Positions 16,688-26,085 are shown, counted from the stretch's first letter. The stretch: DNA of 64,000 bases from CAYMUL01 sp964393605 (GCA_964393605.1 CAYMUL010000009.1:1-64000), one strand, 5' to 3'. Notes: generated from the sequence alone by a model not told the origin. Made by a program: numbers and translations.

Positions 16688-17179
16688 TAGTTCTCCGTTT
16701 TATAAAAATTTGTATTCATGTGGTTGGGAAACTAAAGAAGAATTTCTTCACTGCAAAAAGAAAAATTATTTCGGAAGAAATTTTTATAGTCGCAATCGCG
16801 CGACATGAAAAATAATTGCTTGACGATTCTATCCTGGTTGCGTTTTGTTACTTGAACTGAAACCCAATAGATCCGAAAATTGCAGAATATTGTGAATCAC
16901 TCACTGAAGACATTTTTCGAGCAAATTACGGTTAAACAATCGATCGGCAGAATAGCAATCCACCGATTCTTCAATTCAATATTCTTATTTACCGTCAATA
17001 TATTTTTCAATAGAAACCGCCAGCAAAATCATTATTTACTTCTTAATAAAATTGTATTCATTATTTATTCGTCGAAGAACAAATTTTTTCAGTTTAATCA
17101 TAAAGCGAGTGAAGTATTGAGGATGTGATGAATTGTGCAAAACTTATTGCTCAAAAAAATCTGAACATGAGGATTGGAA
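16688..17179. other. Intergenic region without a recognisable gene
   Basis: About 490 bases with low coding signal on either strand. The one 82-codon plus-strand frame has biased, repetitive composition (IFLFTVNIFFNRNRQQN) and no ribosome site. I see no RNA gene or repeat here. It must hold the promoter of the minus-strand gene at 16687. Confidence 0.5.
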
Positions 17180-17212
17180 TAAAAAAAAAGACCGGTTAGG
17201 TTTAACCGGTCT
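17180..17212 (-). terminator. Rho-independent terminator
   Basis: A perfect 10-bp stem (AGACCGGTTA with TAACCGGTCT, 17189-17212) and 4-base loop is followed on the minus strand by nine Ts. It lies 30 bases past the stop of the gene at 17242-18156 and terminates it. Confidence 0.9.
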
Positions 17213-17241
17213 CTATCATGCACTAACTAACTATTTATTTT

Positions 17242-18156
17242 CTAGAAGATGAAGCTTAAGCCAACTTTGTAAGTTTCAAACATAAACGGTGATGCAGTGT
17301 TAAACGGAAAATTCATGTTCTCTTTTCTGAATTCATAAATGAAATAAGAATATCCGTTCATCAAAATAAAATCAACTATCGGTGTTGCGAGCGGTGAAGA
17401 ATCTAAAATTTCATGCACAAAATCTTCAACCCATTCGCGTCCGATATTTTCAATAATAGAACTACCGGCGGCTTTCCAGAAAAGCAAACGCGGATACACA
17501 GCACCTCTTTCATACGAAGCAGTTAAAACGAACTCCGGCACAATCTGAAATTTGATACCGCCTTCCATGCCTGTACCAATTCTGAAATTGTCTTCATAAT
17601 AATTGAGTAATTCGAGATCGTTAAGGTTTGTCGGTGCTTGTTCAGTTTTCAGGCGGCTCCATGCGAAACCGTTTGCGTTGTAAAAAATTATTCCGGTCTT
17701 TCCCCAATTATAACCGTAACCATCAGCCCAACCGAGCCCGAGTTTAAACACATCAAGTTCAACTTCGCCGGCTTCAGCTTTCTTTCCTAATTTGTTTGAT
17801 GCATCCGAAAGTGTAAGATAACGTTGTTTATAACGCATAACATTTTCACTTTGTTTAATATTTCTTTCGGTTGTGTAGCCGAATTTTACTTCAAGATAAT
17901 TCGGTTTTGCAAAGTCGGATAAAAATCCTTTGTGGCTATTTTTTCCGAATCCGTAATTCACGCCGATAGTCGGTTTCCCGCTGAACCAAACGAGGTCTTT
18001 ATCGAATTCAAAATCGAAATCGTCATCAATCTCGATTATCGAATCCTCTTCAACATCTTCTTTGTCTTGTTCATCTTCGTTCTGAGCAAAGACATTCGGA
18101 CTCGATATCAGAAGAGCGAATGATAATAGTAAGAGTAACAGGTATTTGTATTTCAT
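17242..18156 (-). CDS. Exported protein with acidic N-terminus, likely beta-barrel
   Basis: A 304-residue protein with a signal peptide (MKYKYLLLLLLSFALLISSP, cleavage near NVFAQ). A strongly acidic stretch follows (about residues 26-56, rich in E and D: EDVEEDSIIEIDDDFDFEFD). The rest is strand-rich with Gly-Tyr turns (KPTIGVNYGFGK, LEVKFGYTTERN, YEVGLSFIF-like YKVGLSFIF end), consistent with an outer-membrane barrel. No known family. A strong terminator follows it. Confidence 0.65.
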   Translation of the reverse strand: MKYKYLLLLLLSFALLISSPNVFAQNEDEQDKEDVEEDSIIEIDDDFDFEFDKDLVWFSGKPTIGVNYGFGKNSHKGFLSDFAKPNYLEVKFGYTTERNIKQSENVMRYKQRYLTLSDASNKLGKKAEAGEVELDVFKLGLGWADGYGYNWGKTGIIFYNANGFAWSRLKTEQAPTNLNDLELLNYYEDNFRIGTGMEGGIKFQIVPEFVLTASYERGAVYPRLLFWKAAGSSIIENIGREWVEDFVHEILDSSPLATPIVDFILMNGYSYFIYEFRKENMNFPFNTASPFMFETYKVGLSFIF

Positions 18157-18345
18157 TTTTTTCTCCTTTGTTTTTGTTACGGATTAAGTAGTAAAATCTT
18201 CTAAATTTCTTGGGTGAAATCTATTTCTTATTTTTAAGTAATGAACTTATAATTTGATAAATGGTAACATCACTTTAATTTCGGTTATTAAAGATTACAA
18301 ATAAATAAAGCTAAAACATTAATCATTCTGAAAGAAAGAATACCG

Positions 18346-19068
18346 ATGGAAATTCAAAATCCGAACAAAAATATTATAAAGATTTTTTTTAAACTATACA
18401 TTGCTCTCATTATCGTGGGAATAATTATGATGGGCGTTCCCGATTTGGCTGATTACTATTTTTTTCCGCATATATTCGGCGCAGGAATTTTCCTGGCAAT
18501 AATTATTCTTTTCTTTAGCGGAAAGAAGTTGATTCCGCAAATTGAAAGTTTGACCAAAGGAGAACGGCTTTTGGCAAAATGGAACCTCGATATTAATGCA
18601 TCAAGAAAGTTTGCAGATGCCGAACTCGTCAGAAGAAAATCCGATATGCACTCTACTGTATTTGCTCTCTTCCTCGGTGCAATCTTACTTTATCTTTTTC
18701 AATTTAGAGAAATTACATTTGTAGAAAGCATAATACTTGGAATTGCAATCTCAACTTTCGGTTATATCGTCGGCAATCTTTATATAAAATCGATTCACGC
18801 AAAAATGTATAATTCGGAAGGAATGGTTTATATCGGGTATGACGGAGTACTCTTTAACGAAGAATATCACATGTGGAACAGATGGGGAAGAAGGTTGGCA
18901 AATATTTCATTCGATGAAAATTTGATGTTATTGGTTTTCGAATATTATTCGCGCGGCTCGAAAGGTGCGCCGAATAAAAGAGTTGCGCGTATTCCCGTTC
19001 CCTCCGAAAATAAAATTGAAGCCGAAAAAATTGTAGAGATGTTTAAAACCGAGCGCGGAATTGCGTGA
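18346..19068 (+). CDS. Membrane protein with four predicted helices
   Basis: A 240-residue protein with hydrophobic segments at about residues 10-28, 36-55, 100-118 and 124-146, and a soluble C-terminal tail of about 90 residues (EEYHMWNRWGRRLANISFDE, then LLVFEYYSRGSKGAPNKRV). Two transmembrane pairs are separated by a charged loop (FSGKKLIPQIESLTKGERLL). I do not recognise the family. It is divergent from the exported protein at 18156 and convergent with the hybrid histidine kinase. Confidence 0.65.
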   Translation: MEIQNPNKNIIKIFFKLYIALIIVGIIMMGVPDLADYYFFPHIFGAGIFLAIIILFFSGKKLIPQIESLTKGERLLAKWNLDINASRKFADAELVRRKSDMHSTVFALFLGAILLYLFQFREITFVESIILGIAISTFGYIVGNLYIKSIHAKMYNSEGMVYIGYDGVLFNEEYHMWNRWGRRLANISFDENLMLLVFEYYSRGSKGAPNKRVARIPVPSENKIEAEKIVEMFKTERGIA

Positions 19069-19099
19069 ACTTTTCTTGCATAATTTTCTTATGAAAATA

Positions 19100-22000
19100 T
19101 TAAGTGGAATTTTTTCGAGTCAACGCATCATGAATTGTTTGCAGAAGCGTTGATTTGTTAATCGGTTTGGGAATGAAATAATCAAAGCCTTCGGCAAGAA
19201 TTTTTTCCCGATCGGATTTTAGCGCAAGCGCAGTTTGTGCAATGAATGGAATTTTTGAATAAGCCAAAAACCGTTTCATAATTTCAACGCGCAATTCAAT
19301 TCCCGACCAGGGTCTCGGCAAACCAATATCCATTAAAATAACATCATAAGTTTCGCCATTCGAGTTAAGAATTTCAATAGCTCTAAGCGCATCCGAACCA
19401 TCTCTGGCTGAAGTTACCATTCCATATTTTTTTAAGTTAATGTCGAGTAGTTTTCTGCTGCTTTCATCATCTTCCACTATTAAAATTTTAGGTGCAATTT
19501 TGTTCAATTCATTTTCTATCGGCGTAACATCAATGGAAGATGGTTCAATTATTTCATCTCTTTCATCGAGAGAAATAGCAGGGAAGGAAATCGTAACAGT
19601 TGTTCCAATTCCTTTTTCGGATTCAATTTCAATGGCTCCATCCATCAATTCGCAAAGTCGTTTTGTTATTGCCAAACCGAGACCGCTGCCTTCATGCGTG
19701 CGAGCGAAACCGCTTGATTCCTGCGTGAATGCATCGAATGCATGCGCTAAAAATTCTTCAGACATTCCTATTCCGGAATCGATTATTTTGATTTCAAAAA
19801 TATTTTCTCCTGCACTGTTCTTCGCGTCATTGGTTGAAATAATTATTCCTCCTTTCACCGTGAACTTAACAGCATTGGAAATTATGTTATTTAACACTTG
19901 CGAAAGTCTCATTTCATCGGCACGCAAAAAAGACTCGGTGTTTTTTTGCAAAGCGATTTTGATTCCTTTTTTCTCCGCCGCGTGCTGAAGAAGCGAAACA
20001 ACTTTAGCAATTAATAAATTTCCGTCAATGGATAAAAGTTTTACATCGAGTTTGTTCGCTTCAATTTTGCTGATGTCAAGTATATCATTCAACAGATTCA
20101 ATAGCCGGTGTCCGCTTCGGTTAATTGTTTGTGCATATCGGATGAATAATGCATTATCAATTTTCATCGCCTCTTCTTCAATGATTTCGGCATAACCAAG
20201 AATTCCATTGAGAGGAGTTCGAATTTCATGACTCATATTCGCGGTGAAAGAGCGAATAAGTTTGTTTGATTCTTCCACTTTCGCAAGCGCGGCTTCAAGC
20301 TGTAAATTTTTCTCCACGCTTTCGGTAATGTCATACTCAATAATAAAGTAGCCGAGAAGTTTATCGTCGGCATCAAACATCGGATCGATTAAAGCGTTGA
20401 CCCAATACTTTTCTCCGTGTTTATCATAATTCACAATTGAGTAGCGAACGCTTTCTCCTTTTTTAAGGATTTCAAATTTTTCTTTACGAAGTGCTGAATC
20501 GGTTTCTAAACCGGAAAGGAAATCAAAGGGAATCTTGCCGAGAACTTCAGCGGATTTATAATCGGTCAGTTTTTCGAATGCGCTGTTGACCCATGTGATT
20601 TTGTAATTCGTATCGAGAATCATAACGCTGTTATCGGTTTGTTCGGCAACCAAACTCAGCTTGAAAACTTCCGCTTCAAGTTTTTGTTTAGAATAAAGAA
20701 CTGAAGCAATACGCGCTGATTTTTCAAGTATGTATTTTGAATCGCCGTTCGGAGTAACTTCTTTATTAAAATAAATAAGAAGCAAACCAATCATTTTATT
20801 TAGAGTATCTGTAATCGGCATACACCAGCACGAAACAATCGGAAGAGTTTCTGCACTAACAATTTCCTTCACGAACGGTTCATCTTTAAGTGAACGGATA
20901 AATCTCGGCTCATGCGAAAAGGATTTGCTTCCATGAAAACTTTTCAGTGCGACCGATGAAATTTTTTTGATTAAATCTCTCACCGAAGATTGATCACTAT
21001 TTCCGGCAGAGATTGAAAGTTCATTTTCTTTTAATTCCAAAATTGTGCAATGCGCTCCGGGAAAAATCTCTTCATTGTGTCTGCATAATTTATTCAACAC
21101 TTGCGAAAGAGGATAACCCTGTGCAACCATTGTAAGAATTTCTGTTTCCGTTGATTGAATATGTTGATGCATTTTTTCGGAACGAATATCGCGCGCAACA
21201 ATTTGAATCGCAGGAGTTCCCTTCCAATTTGTTTTTATCGCCGATAGTTCGACATCTATCTTATCTCCGTTACGTGATATAAATTTATACTCGAGATTAT
21301 TTCCTTCGCTCGCTGTATTTAAATCGGAAAAAAACTTTGCACCATGTTCCAAATATTCGGGATGAATTACTTCCGCAAAATTTTTTCCAACAAAATCATT
21401 GTAAGAAGATCCGCCGAGAATTTTAACCGCACTATTATTGATGAAAACTATCTTCTCTTCCGATTGTATAAAAATTAATTCAGGCGAAAGATCAAGAATT
21501 GCTTTGTACCTTTTCTCCCCTTCCAGTAGTCTCATTTCATTTTGTTTCAATGCAGTGATATCGGTGATTGCGCCAATCACACGGAGTGCCTTTTTATTTT
21601 CATCCCGTTCGATATAGCCGCGATCGATAACGTACGCATAAGTACCGTCATTCTTGCGTAATCTATATTCGCCCGTCCAGGATTTTACATCGTTGATAAA
21701 AGAATCTGTAACGCTCACCGAAGTTTTTTCAAAATCATCGGGATGAACATGCTGATTCCACCACAAATCGGGATCGGTGACAACTTCATTTTCTTTTAAG
21801 AATAGCGCACGAAAATGTTCATTCAACCAGGTTTTTTTGTTGTTTATATCCCAATCATAAATTGCATCTTGAGTCGCAAGACTAACTAACTCGAACCTCT
21901 TATAACTTTGATCGAGAGCGGCTTCAATGCTTCGCCATTCGCTGAGGTCGTCATTTAAACTGAAGTGGGCAAGTATCGATCCTTCCTCATCTTTTAAAGG

Positions 22001-23038
22001 AAGCAAAGTAGAGATTGCAATTCCTTTCTTCCCGTTTTTATGAATGAAATCAAATTCTCCCGTCCACTTTCCGTCCCGCTCCAATACCGCCAATATGTCC
22101 GGAGCAATCATTTCAGGTGAATTGGCTTCGTGTAGTTTGTTTATGTTGGAAAAGAGTAATTCCGATTTGGAGTAGCCAAATAATTTTTCTGCGGCGGGAT
22201 TCAAATCGATTATTCTTCCTTCAAGATCGGTAACAAGAATCGCACTCTTGATATTATTGAACATCATGCTATGTCGGCGTGCTATCTCTTCGCTCTTTTT
22301 GCGCTCGTTGATATTGCGTGCAAATCCGAAAATGAGATCGATTTTATTTTTTTTGTAAATTGGTTCTACCGTTGTTTCAAAAAAAACAAACGCACCGGTG
22401 TGTGAAAGAATTTGTACTTCAAAAGGTTGAACGGTTTCGCCCGTTAATATTTTATCGCGAATTAATTTAACTACCGGCACTGTAGCATCGGGGATTAATT
22501 TCTTTACGTCTTCATTTATCCAATCTTTAATTTTAAAACCGAGGTGCTTTTCAAATGCTTTTGTAAGAGAAATTATTTTTCCGTCCGGCGTTATTGTGAA
22601 AAGAATATCGCTGGCGGAATCTAAAATTTTTTCAAGTTGTTTTTCTTTTAAACGAAGCTGTTTTTCCGCATCGGTTTTATAGAAAGCGAGAGAAATTGCG
22701 AGTTCAAGTTCTCTTTCGTTGAAGGGTTTTAAAATGAAAGCTTCAGGATTAGAATTTTTTGCGCGTTCGAAAAACTCCTGCCGATCGTAGACGGTGATAA
22801 AAATAATCGGGATTTTTTTCTTTTTCCGAATTCTTTCCGCCGCTTCAAGCCCGTTGATATTAGCGGGGAGAACGATGTCCATTAAAATTAAATCAACCGA
22901 ATCATTCACAGCCATTTCAACGGCAGAAAGTCCGTCGGCGGCAACTCCGGCAACTTCAAATTTCAAAGATTGTATCATCTTCGTCAATTGTTTTGCGGTT
23001 GTTTTATCGTCATCAACAATTAAAATTCTTTTTGGCAT
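19100..23038 (-). CDS. Hybrid sensor histidine kinase (REC-PAS-GAF-HisKA-HATPase-REC)
   Basis: This 1312-residue protein appears entirely cytosolic, with no signal or transmembrane segment. Domains in order: receiver (1-120, phosphoacceptor Asp54 in LILMDIVLP); PAS at about 130-250, 255-370, 380-500 (YDWDINNKKTW, with a PAC-like tail DITALKQNE) and 505-620; a GAF-like domain at about 635-785; PAS at 790-910; HisKA with His937 in MSHEIRTPLNGILGYAE; HATPase at about 1040-1155 (NNIISNAVKFT, DSGIGMS, GSGLGLAITKRL); and a C-terminal receiver (Asp1237 in VILMDIGLP). A receiver at each end makes it an integrator in a phosphorelay. Input ligands are unknown. No dedicated regulator gene lies nearby. 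Confidence 0.92.
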   Translation of the reverse strand: MPKRILIVDDDKTTAKQLTKMIQSLKFEVAGVAADGLSAVEMAVNDSVDLILMDIVLPANINGLEAAERIRKKKKIPIIFITVYDRQEFFERAKNSNPEAFILKPFNERELELAISLAFYKTDAEKQLRLKEKQLEKILDSASDILFTITPDGKIISLTKAFEKHLGFKIKDWINEDVKKLIPDATVPVVKLIRDKILTGETVQPFEVQILSHTGAFVFFETTVEPIYKKNKIDLIFGFARNINERKKSEEIARRHSMMFNNIKSAILVTDLEGRIIDLNPAAEKLFGYSKSELLFSNINKLHEANSPEMIAPDILAVLERDGKWTGEFDFIHKNGKKGIAISTLLPLKDEEGSILAHFSLNDDLSEWRSIEAALDQSYKRFELVSLATQDAIYDWDINNKKTWLNEHFRALFLKENEVVTDPDLWWNQHVHPDDFEKTSVSVTDSFINDVKSWTGEYRLRKNDGTYAYVIDRGYIERDENKKALRVIGAITDITALKQNEMRLLEGEKRYKAILDLSPELIFIQSEEKIVFINNSAVKILGGSSYNDFVGKNFAEVIHPEYLEHGAKFFSDLNTASEGNNLEYKFISRNGDKIDVELSAIKTNWKGTPAIQIVARDIRSEKMHQHIQSTETEILTMVAQGYPLSQVLNKLCRHNEEIFPGAHCTILELKENELSISAGNSDQSSVRDLIKKISSVALKSFHGSKSFSHEPRFIRSLKDEPFVKEIVSAETLPIVSCWCMPITDTLNKMIGLLLIYFNKEVTPNGDSKYILEKSARIASVLYSKQKLEAEVFKLSLVAEQTDNSVMILDTNYKITWVNSAFEKLTDYKSAEVLGKIPFDFLSGLETDSALRKEKFEILKKGESVRYSIVNYDKHGEKYWVNALIDPMFDADDKLLGYFIIEYDITESVEKNLQLEAALAKVEESNKLIRSFTANMSHEIRTPLNGILGYAEIIEEEAMKIDNALFIRYAQTINRSGHRLLNLLNDILDISKIEANKLDVKLLSIDGNLLIAKVVSLLQHAAEKKGIKIALQKNTESFLRADEMRLSQVLNNIISNAVKFTVKGGIIISTNDAKNSAGENIFEIKIIDSGIGMSEEFLAHAFDAFTQESSGFARTHEGSGLGLAITKRLCELMDGAIEIESEKGIGTTVTISFPAISLDERDEIIEPSSIDVTPIENELNKIAPKILIVEDDESSRKLLDINLKKYGMVTSARDGSDALRAIEILNSNGETYDVILMDIGLPRPWSGIELRVEIMKRFLAYSKIPFIAQTALALKSDREKILAEGFDYFIPKPINKSTLLQTIHDALTRKNST

Positions 23039-23169
23039 ATGAATTAGTTAGTTTCTGAAAAGTTAATTTGAACGTGCGTGAATTTAAGAAAGATTTATCT
23101 TTCTCTTCAACGATGAATCTTGATGTATGAATTATTTTTTAAATAATGTGACGGGAGGAAGGAGGGATG

Positions 23170-23345
23170 TGAGTTGACAAGTGACAGGTGACAATTGAGA
23201 ATTGAGAATTGAGAATGGAACAATTATAAATTAAAAATGAATGTCCCTTTGCGTCTCTGCGTCTTTGCGGTGAAAGAGGAATAAAATTACAAATTAAAAA
23301 TTAAGAATGATTATCCCTTCGCGTCTCTGCGGTGAAGAAGGAAAT
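23170..23345. repeat. Intergenic repeat cluster
   Basis: Three ATTGAGA/AATTGAGAATTG words in tandem (from about 23193) are followed by two near-copies of a GTCTCTGCG...GCGGTGAA segment (about 23247-23275 and 23319-23340), each preceded by an AATTATAAATTAAAAAT-type run. The same AT-rich word appears in frame in a coding sequence at 458-491. It is consistent with dispersed non-autonomous repeats; no gene is present. Confidence 0.55.
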
Positions 23346-23357
23346 CGGAAGTTGGAT

Positions 23358-24188
23358 TTACTTTGCAGTTCTCGTTAAATAATGTTTTTCAAAATGTTTT
23401 GTGATTACATCAAATGCTTCTTCGGTTGTGTTGCAGAATTGAAAAAGATTCATATCTGTTTTACTAATCATTCCTTGCTCAATCAACATATCAAAGTTGA
23501 TTAAACTCTTCCAATATTTTTCGTCATAGATTACAACCAACAAATTCTTTTTGATTTTTCCGGTTTGGATTAACGTCAACATTTCGAAAAGTTCATCCAT
23601 CGTTCCAAAACCGCCGGGGAAAACAATAAGTGCTTTCGATAAATAAGCGAACCAAAATTTTCTCATGAAGAAATAATGAAACTCAAAACTCAATTGCGGA
23701 GTAACATGCCTGTTCACAAATTGCTCGAATGGAATACTGATGTTCAAACCGACAGAATAACCGCCGGCTTGTTTGGCCCCTTTGTTTGCGGCTTCCATAA
23801 TTCCCGGACCTCCGCCGGTGCAAACCGTGAACCGATTCTCTTCAAACCCCAATGACATCGACCATTTCGTCAACATTTTTGAAAGTTGTACGGTTGCTTC
23901 ATAATACTTCGACATCTCAACGCCATGAATTGCGGCTCTCAGCTTCGTTGCAAAGTTCGGAATCGATTTCGGATCGGCAGACTTCAGCGCGTTGTATTCG
24001 CTCACCGCGTCACGTTTTGATTTAATTCTTGCCGAGCCAAAAAAAACTATCGTATCCTTAATATTATATTTTGAAAAACGGGATTCCGGTTCAAGGTATT
24101 CTGCAAGCAGACGCACAACACGCGCATCTGCCGAATTTAGAAACGGAATATTCTGGTATGCTTTCAAAATTTTATTTTCTTTTGACAT
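23358..24188 (-). CDS. LOG/TIGR00730-family Rossmann protein
   Basis: A 276-residue protein with the two nucleotide-binding motifs of the lysine decarboxylase-like LOG family: GGGPGIME (125-132) and PGGFGTMDE (191-199, the PGGxGTxxE signature). Family members are phosphoribohydrolases that release cytokinin bases from nucleotides, or nucleosidases acting on nucleotide 5'-monophosphates. Cytosolic, and about the usual length of the larger members. It is divergent from the dacB-like gene at 24280; the tight 91-base gap probably holds both promoters. Confidence 0.88.
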   Translation of the reverse strand: MSKENKILKAYQNIPFLNSADARVVRLLAEYLEPESRFSKYNIKDTIVFFGSARIKSKRDAVSEYNALKSADPKSIPNFATKLRAAIHGVEMSKYYEATVQLSKMLTKWSMSLGFEENRFTVCTGGGPGIMEAANKGAKQAGGYSVGLNISIPFEQFVNRHVTPQLSFEFHYFFMRKFWFAYLSKALIVFPGGFGTMDELFEMLTLIQTGKIKKNLLVVIYDEKYWKSLINFDMLIEQGMISKTDMNLFQFCNTTEEAFDVITKHFEKHYLTRTAK

Positions 24189-24227
24189 TAATCTTTGCTT
24201 CCTTGTTAATCATAAAAAATTGCTTCT

Positions 24228-24235
24228 TATCTTTA
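24228..24235 (+). promoter_or_regulatory. Candidate -7 promoter box (TATCTTTA)
   Basis: The octamer lies 44 bases before the dacB-like start, at the same kind of distance as at 5714 and 57879. A TTG word lies about 22 bases further upstream. Tentative. Confidence 0.3.
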
Positions 24236-24279
24236 CAAATAAATATATCAATTTTTCATCCATAATCCGATTTTAATAT

Positions 24280-25527
24280 TTGAAACTAAAAAGAATTTTT
24301 CTTCTCACCATATTTTTTCTCAATTCTGCTTTGGCCGGGGATAAGCCTGCCAAAGATGAGATTGCATCAATTCTTAACCGAATGCCGAAATCTACGCTCT
24401 ACGGTTTGCTTGTGATTAATCCATTAACAGAAGATACGATCATTTCTATAAATCCATCACAATCATTTATTCCCGCATCAAACACGAAGCTATTTACGTC
24501 GGCAGTCGCCGTGCATTTGTTGGGAGTTGATTTTGAATGTGCAACAAAATTTTTCTCCACCGCAAAAATTGAAAATGGAATAATCGACGGCGACCTCATA
24601 ATTAAAGGCTACGGCAATGCTTTAATGAGCGATAATGATCTCGATTCCATCGCGGAAATATTATCTTCAAACGGATTAAAAAAAATTAACGGACGAATCA
24701 TCGGAGACGATACTTTTTTTGATGATGAATATTCGCGGCAGGATTGGATTGAAGACGATTTGACAAATGTAAAACTCGCCCCTGTTTCAGCACTGGTTTT
24801 GAACGGCAATAAAACTTCGTATCAAAAAAAATATAGAAGAAGAATAAGAACATATTACACGAATGTCGGTAATCCCCCTTTACATATCGCAAATGAATTC
24901 AAAAAAAAATTAGTGGCGCGGGGAATTGAAATCGCCGGAACTTGCGATGTTGGTTCATTGCCGGCAAACTCCTTTCTGCTTGTAGAAACAAAGGTGAAGT
25001 TACTCGATATTCTAAAACCTGTAAATAAAAACAGTAACAATTTTATTGCCGAATGTTTATTCAAACTAATCGGTGCGCAAGCTACTGCCGGGCAGGGAAC
25101 AGCTTTCAACGCGGGACAAACCGTCAACAAATTTTTGAAAGATTTTGATGTGTACACAGAAGGAACAACAATTATTGATGGTTCCGGGCTCTCACGATAT
25201 AACAAAACGTCGGTTGGTACAATCGTAAGTCTGCTGGAAAAAATTTATCTCGATTTAGATTTGTTCGAAAAATTTACACAGACATTAAGCATCGCCGGCG
25301 CGGATGGAACTCTTTCCGGAAGAATGAAGGGTTCGAATGCTGAATTTAATTTTATGGGAAAGACGGGAACATTGAACGGCGCTTCTTCCCTTTCCGGTTA
25401 TCTGAAAACAAAGAACGGCGACGACTTGATTGTGAGTATGATTTTTGAATTCAGCAGTAAAAGCGGAAATTATTATCGCTCAATTCAAGATGAGATTGTA
25501 AAAGTATTAGCCGAATATGAAGAATAA
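24280..25527 (+). CDS. dacB: D-alanyl-D-alanine carboxypeptidase/endopeptidase, PBP4 type
   Basis: A 415-residue periplasmic serine peptidase of the S13 family, removing D-Ala from or cutting cross-links in peptidoglycan. The active site has SNTK (Ser67, Lys70), SNN (252-254) and KTG (361-363). A large insert between the first two motifs (about residues 85-235) is typical of PBP4/DacB. The start is TTG; a signal peptide follows (MKLKRIFLLTIFFLNSALAG). The absence of an in-frame ATG nearby makes the TTG start the best choice. A terminator spans its 3' end. Confidence 0.9.
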   Translation: MKLKRIFLLTIFFLNSALAGDKPAKDEIASILNRMPKSTLYGLLVINPLTEDTIISINPSQSFIPASNTKLFTSAVAVHLLGVDFECATKFFSTAKIENGIIDGDLIIKGYGNALMSDNDLDSIAEILSSNGLKKINGRIIGDDTFFDDEYSRQDWIEDDLTNVKLAPVSALVLNGNKTSYQKKYRRRIRTYYTNVGNPPLHIANEFKKKLVARGIEIAGTCDVGSLPANSFLLVETKVKLLDILKPVNKNSNNFIAECLFKLIGAQATAGQGTAFNAGQTVNKFLKDFDVYTEGTTIIDGSGLSRYNKTSVGTIVSLLEKIYLDLDLFEKFTQTLSIAGADGTLSGRMKGSNAEFNFMGKTGTLNGASSLSGYLKTKNGDDLIVSMIFEFSSKSGNYYRSIQDEIVKVLAEYEE

Positions 25528-25545
25528 TATCCGGCTAATTTTATC
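25506..25545 (+). terminator. Rho-independent terminator overlapping the dacB stop
   Basis: The arms ATTAGCCGAATAT (25506-25518) and ATATCCGGCTAAT (25527-25539) pair at 12 of 13 positions, with an 8-base loop and a following TTTTATC. The stem begins within the last codons of the dacB-like gene. Confidence 0.7.
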
Positions 25546-25547
25546 AA

Positions 25548-25877
25548 TTATTGGTTCGGAGTGGATTGCGGCAAAGTTGGGGTTGTTGGTACGTTTTGTC
25601 TTCCGCCTTGCTGAATAATTGAATCTTGTCCCCCCGAAGTTGTACTACCGGGAAGGAAAAAAAGATTGATTACAAGAGCTAAAAGTGCCAAAGCACCGCC
25701 GAGCCACCATGTGGCTTTGCTTAAAAAATCTGCGGTTCTTCTGGTTCCGAACATAGTTCCCATTTGCGCACCGCCGAAGGTTCCGGCAAGTCCGCCGCCT
25801 TTGCTTGCTTGCAATAAAACAATAATCATCAGCAAAATTGCAACTATGATCGATAAAGTAATTAATAAATTATACAT
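25548..25877 (-). CDS. secG: Preprotein translocase subunit SecG
   Basis: A 109-residue membrane protein. It has two transmembrane helices (LLITLSIIVAILLMIIVLLQ and WWLGGALALLALVINLFF) around the SecG signature GGGLAGTFGGAQMGTMFGTRRT. SecG assists SecYEG in moving proteins across the inner membrane. A Pro/Gln-rich tail follows, as is common in Bacteroidota SecG. It is located 24 bases downstream of the tRNA-Met gene on the same strand. Confidence 0.92.
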   Translation of the reverse strand: MYNLLITLSIIVAILLMIIVLLQASKGGGLAGTFGGAQMGTMFGTRRTADFLSKATWWLGGALALLALVINLFFLPGSTTSGGQDSIIQQGGRQNVPTTPTLPQSTPNQ

Positions 25878-25900
25878 AATATTCTCCTGAAAAAAAGTTG

Positions 25901-25974
25901 TAGCGAGGGAGGGATTCGAACCCCCGACACACGGATTATGATTCCGTTGCTCTAACCTACTGAGCTACCTCGCC
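25901..25974 (-). tRNA. tRNA-Met (elongator, anticodon CAT)
   Basis: A 74-base cloverleaf: acceptor stem GGCGAGG with CCTCGCT (one G-U), D-arm GCTC...GAGC, anticodon stem ACGGA/TCCGT with loop ATCATAA (anticodon CAT), and T-arm with TTCGAAT. No CCA is encoded; A73 is followed by CAAC and seven Ts, a likely termination site. The acceptor and D-arm resemble elongator tRNA-Met rather than initiator; a lysidine-modified tRNA-Ile with CAT cannot be excluded. Confidence 0.9.
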
Positions 25975-25998
25975 GGGTATTTCGTAAAAAAAGAGTTA

Positions 25999-26030
25999 CA
26001 AATATAAATACTCGACTTCCCCTTCACAAA
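25999..26030 (-). promoter_or_regulatory. Promoter of the tRNA-Met gene
   Basis: On the minus strand TTTG (26030-26027), a 20-base spacer and TATATTTG (26006-25999) match the Bacteroidota -33/-7 consensus (TTTG-N19-21-TAnnTTTG). The box ends 25 bases before the tRNA 5' end. It also reads acceptably as TTGTGA-N17-TATATT. Confidence 0.65.
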
Positions 26031-26085
26031 AATTTTTATAAAGATTATGAATGTCAAAAAATAACTCTCTTTCACAATCTTTTAT

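Noticed and set aside
16880..17128. 82-residue plus-strand frame
   Set aside because: No start context, biased low-complexity residues and no similarity pattern.
19440..19988. 182-residue frame opposite the histidine kinase
   Set aside because: It is antisense to HisKA/HATPase codons; serine-rich shadow of a conserved coding frame.
25901..25974. tRNA-Ile with lysidine at CAT
   Set aside because: Acceptor and D-arm fit elongator tRNA-Met better, although modification cannot be read from DNA.
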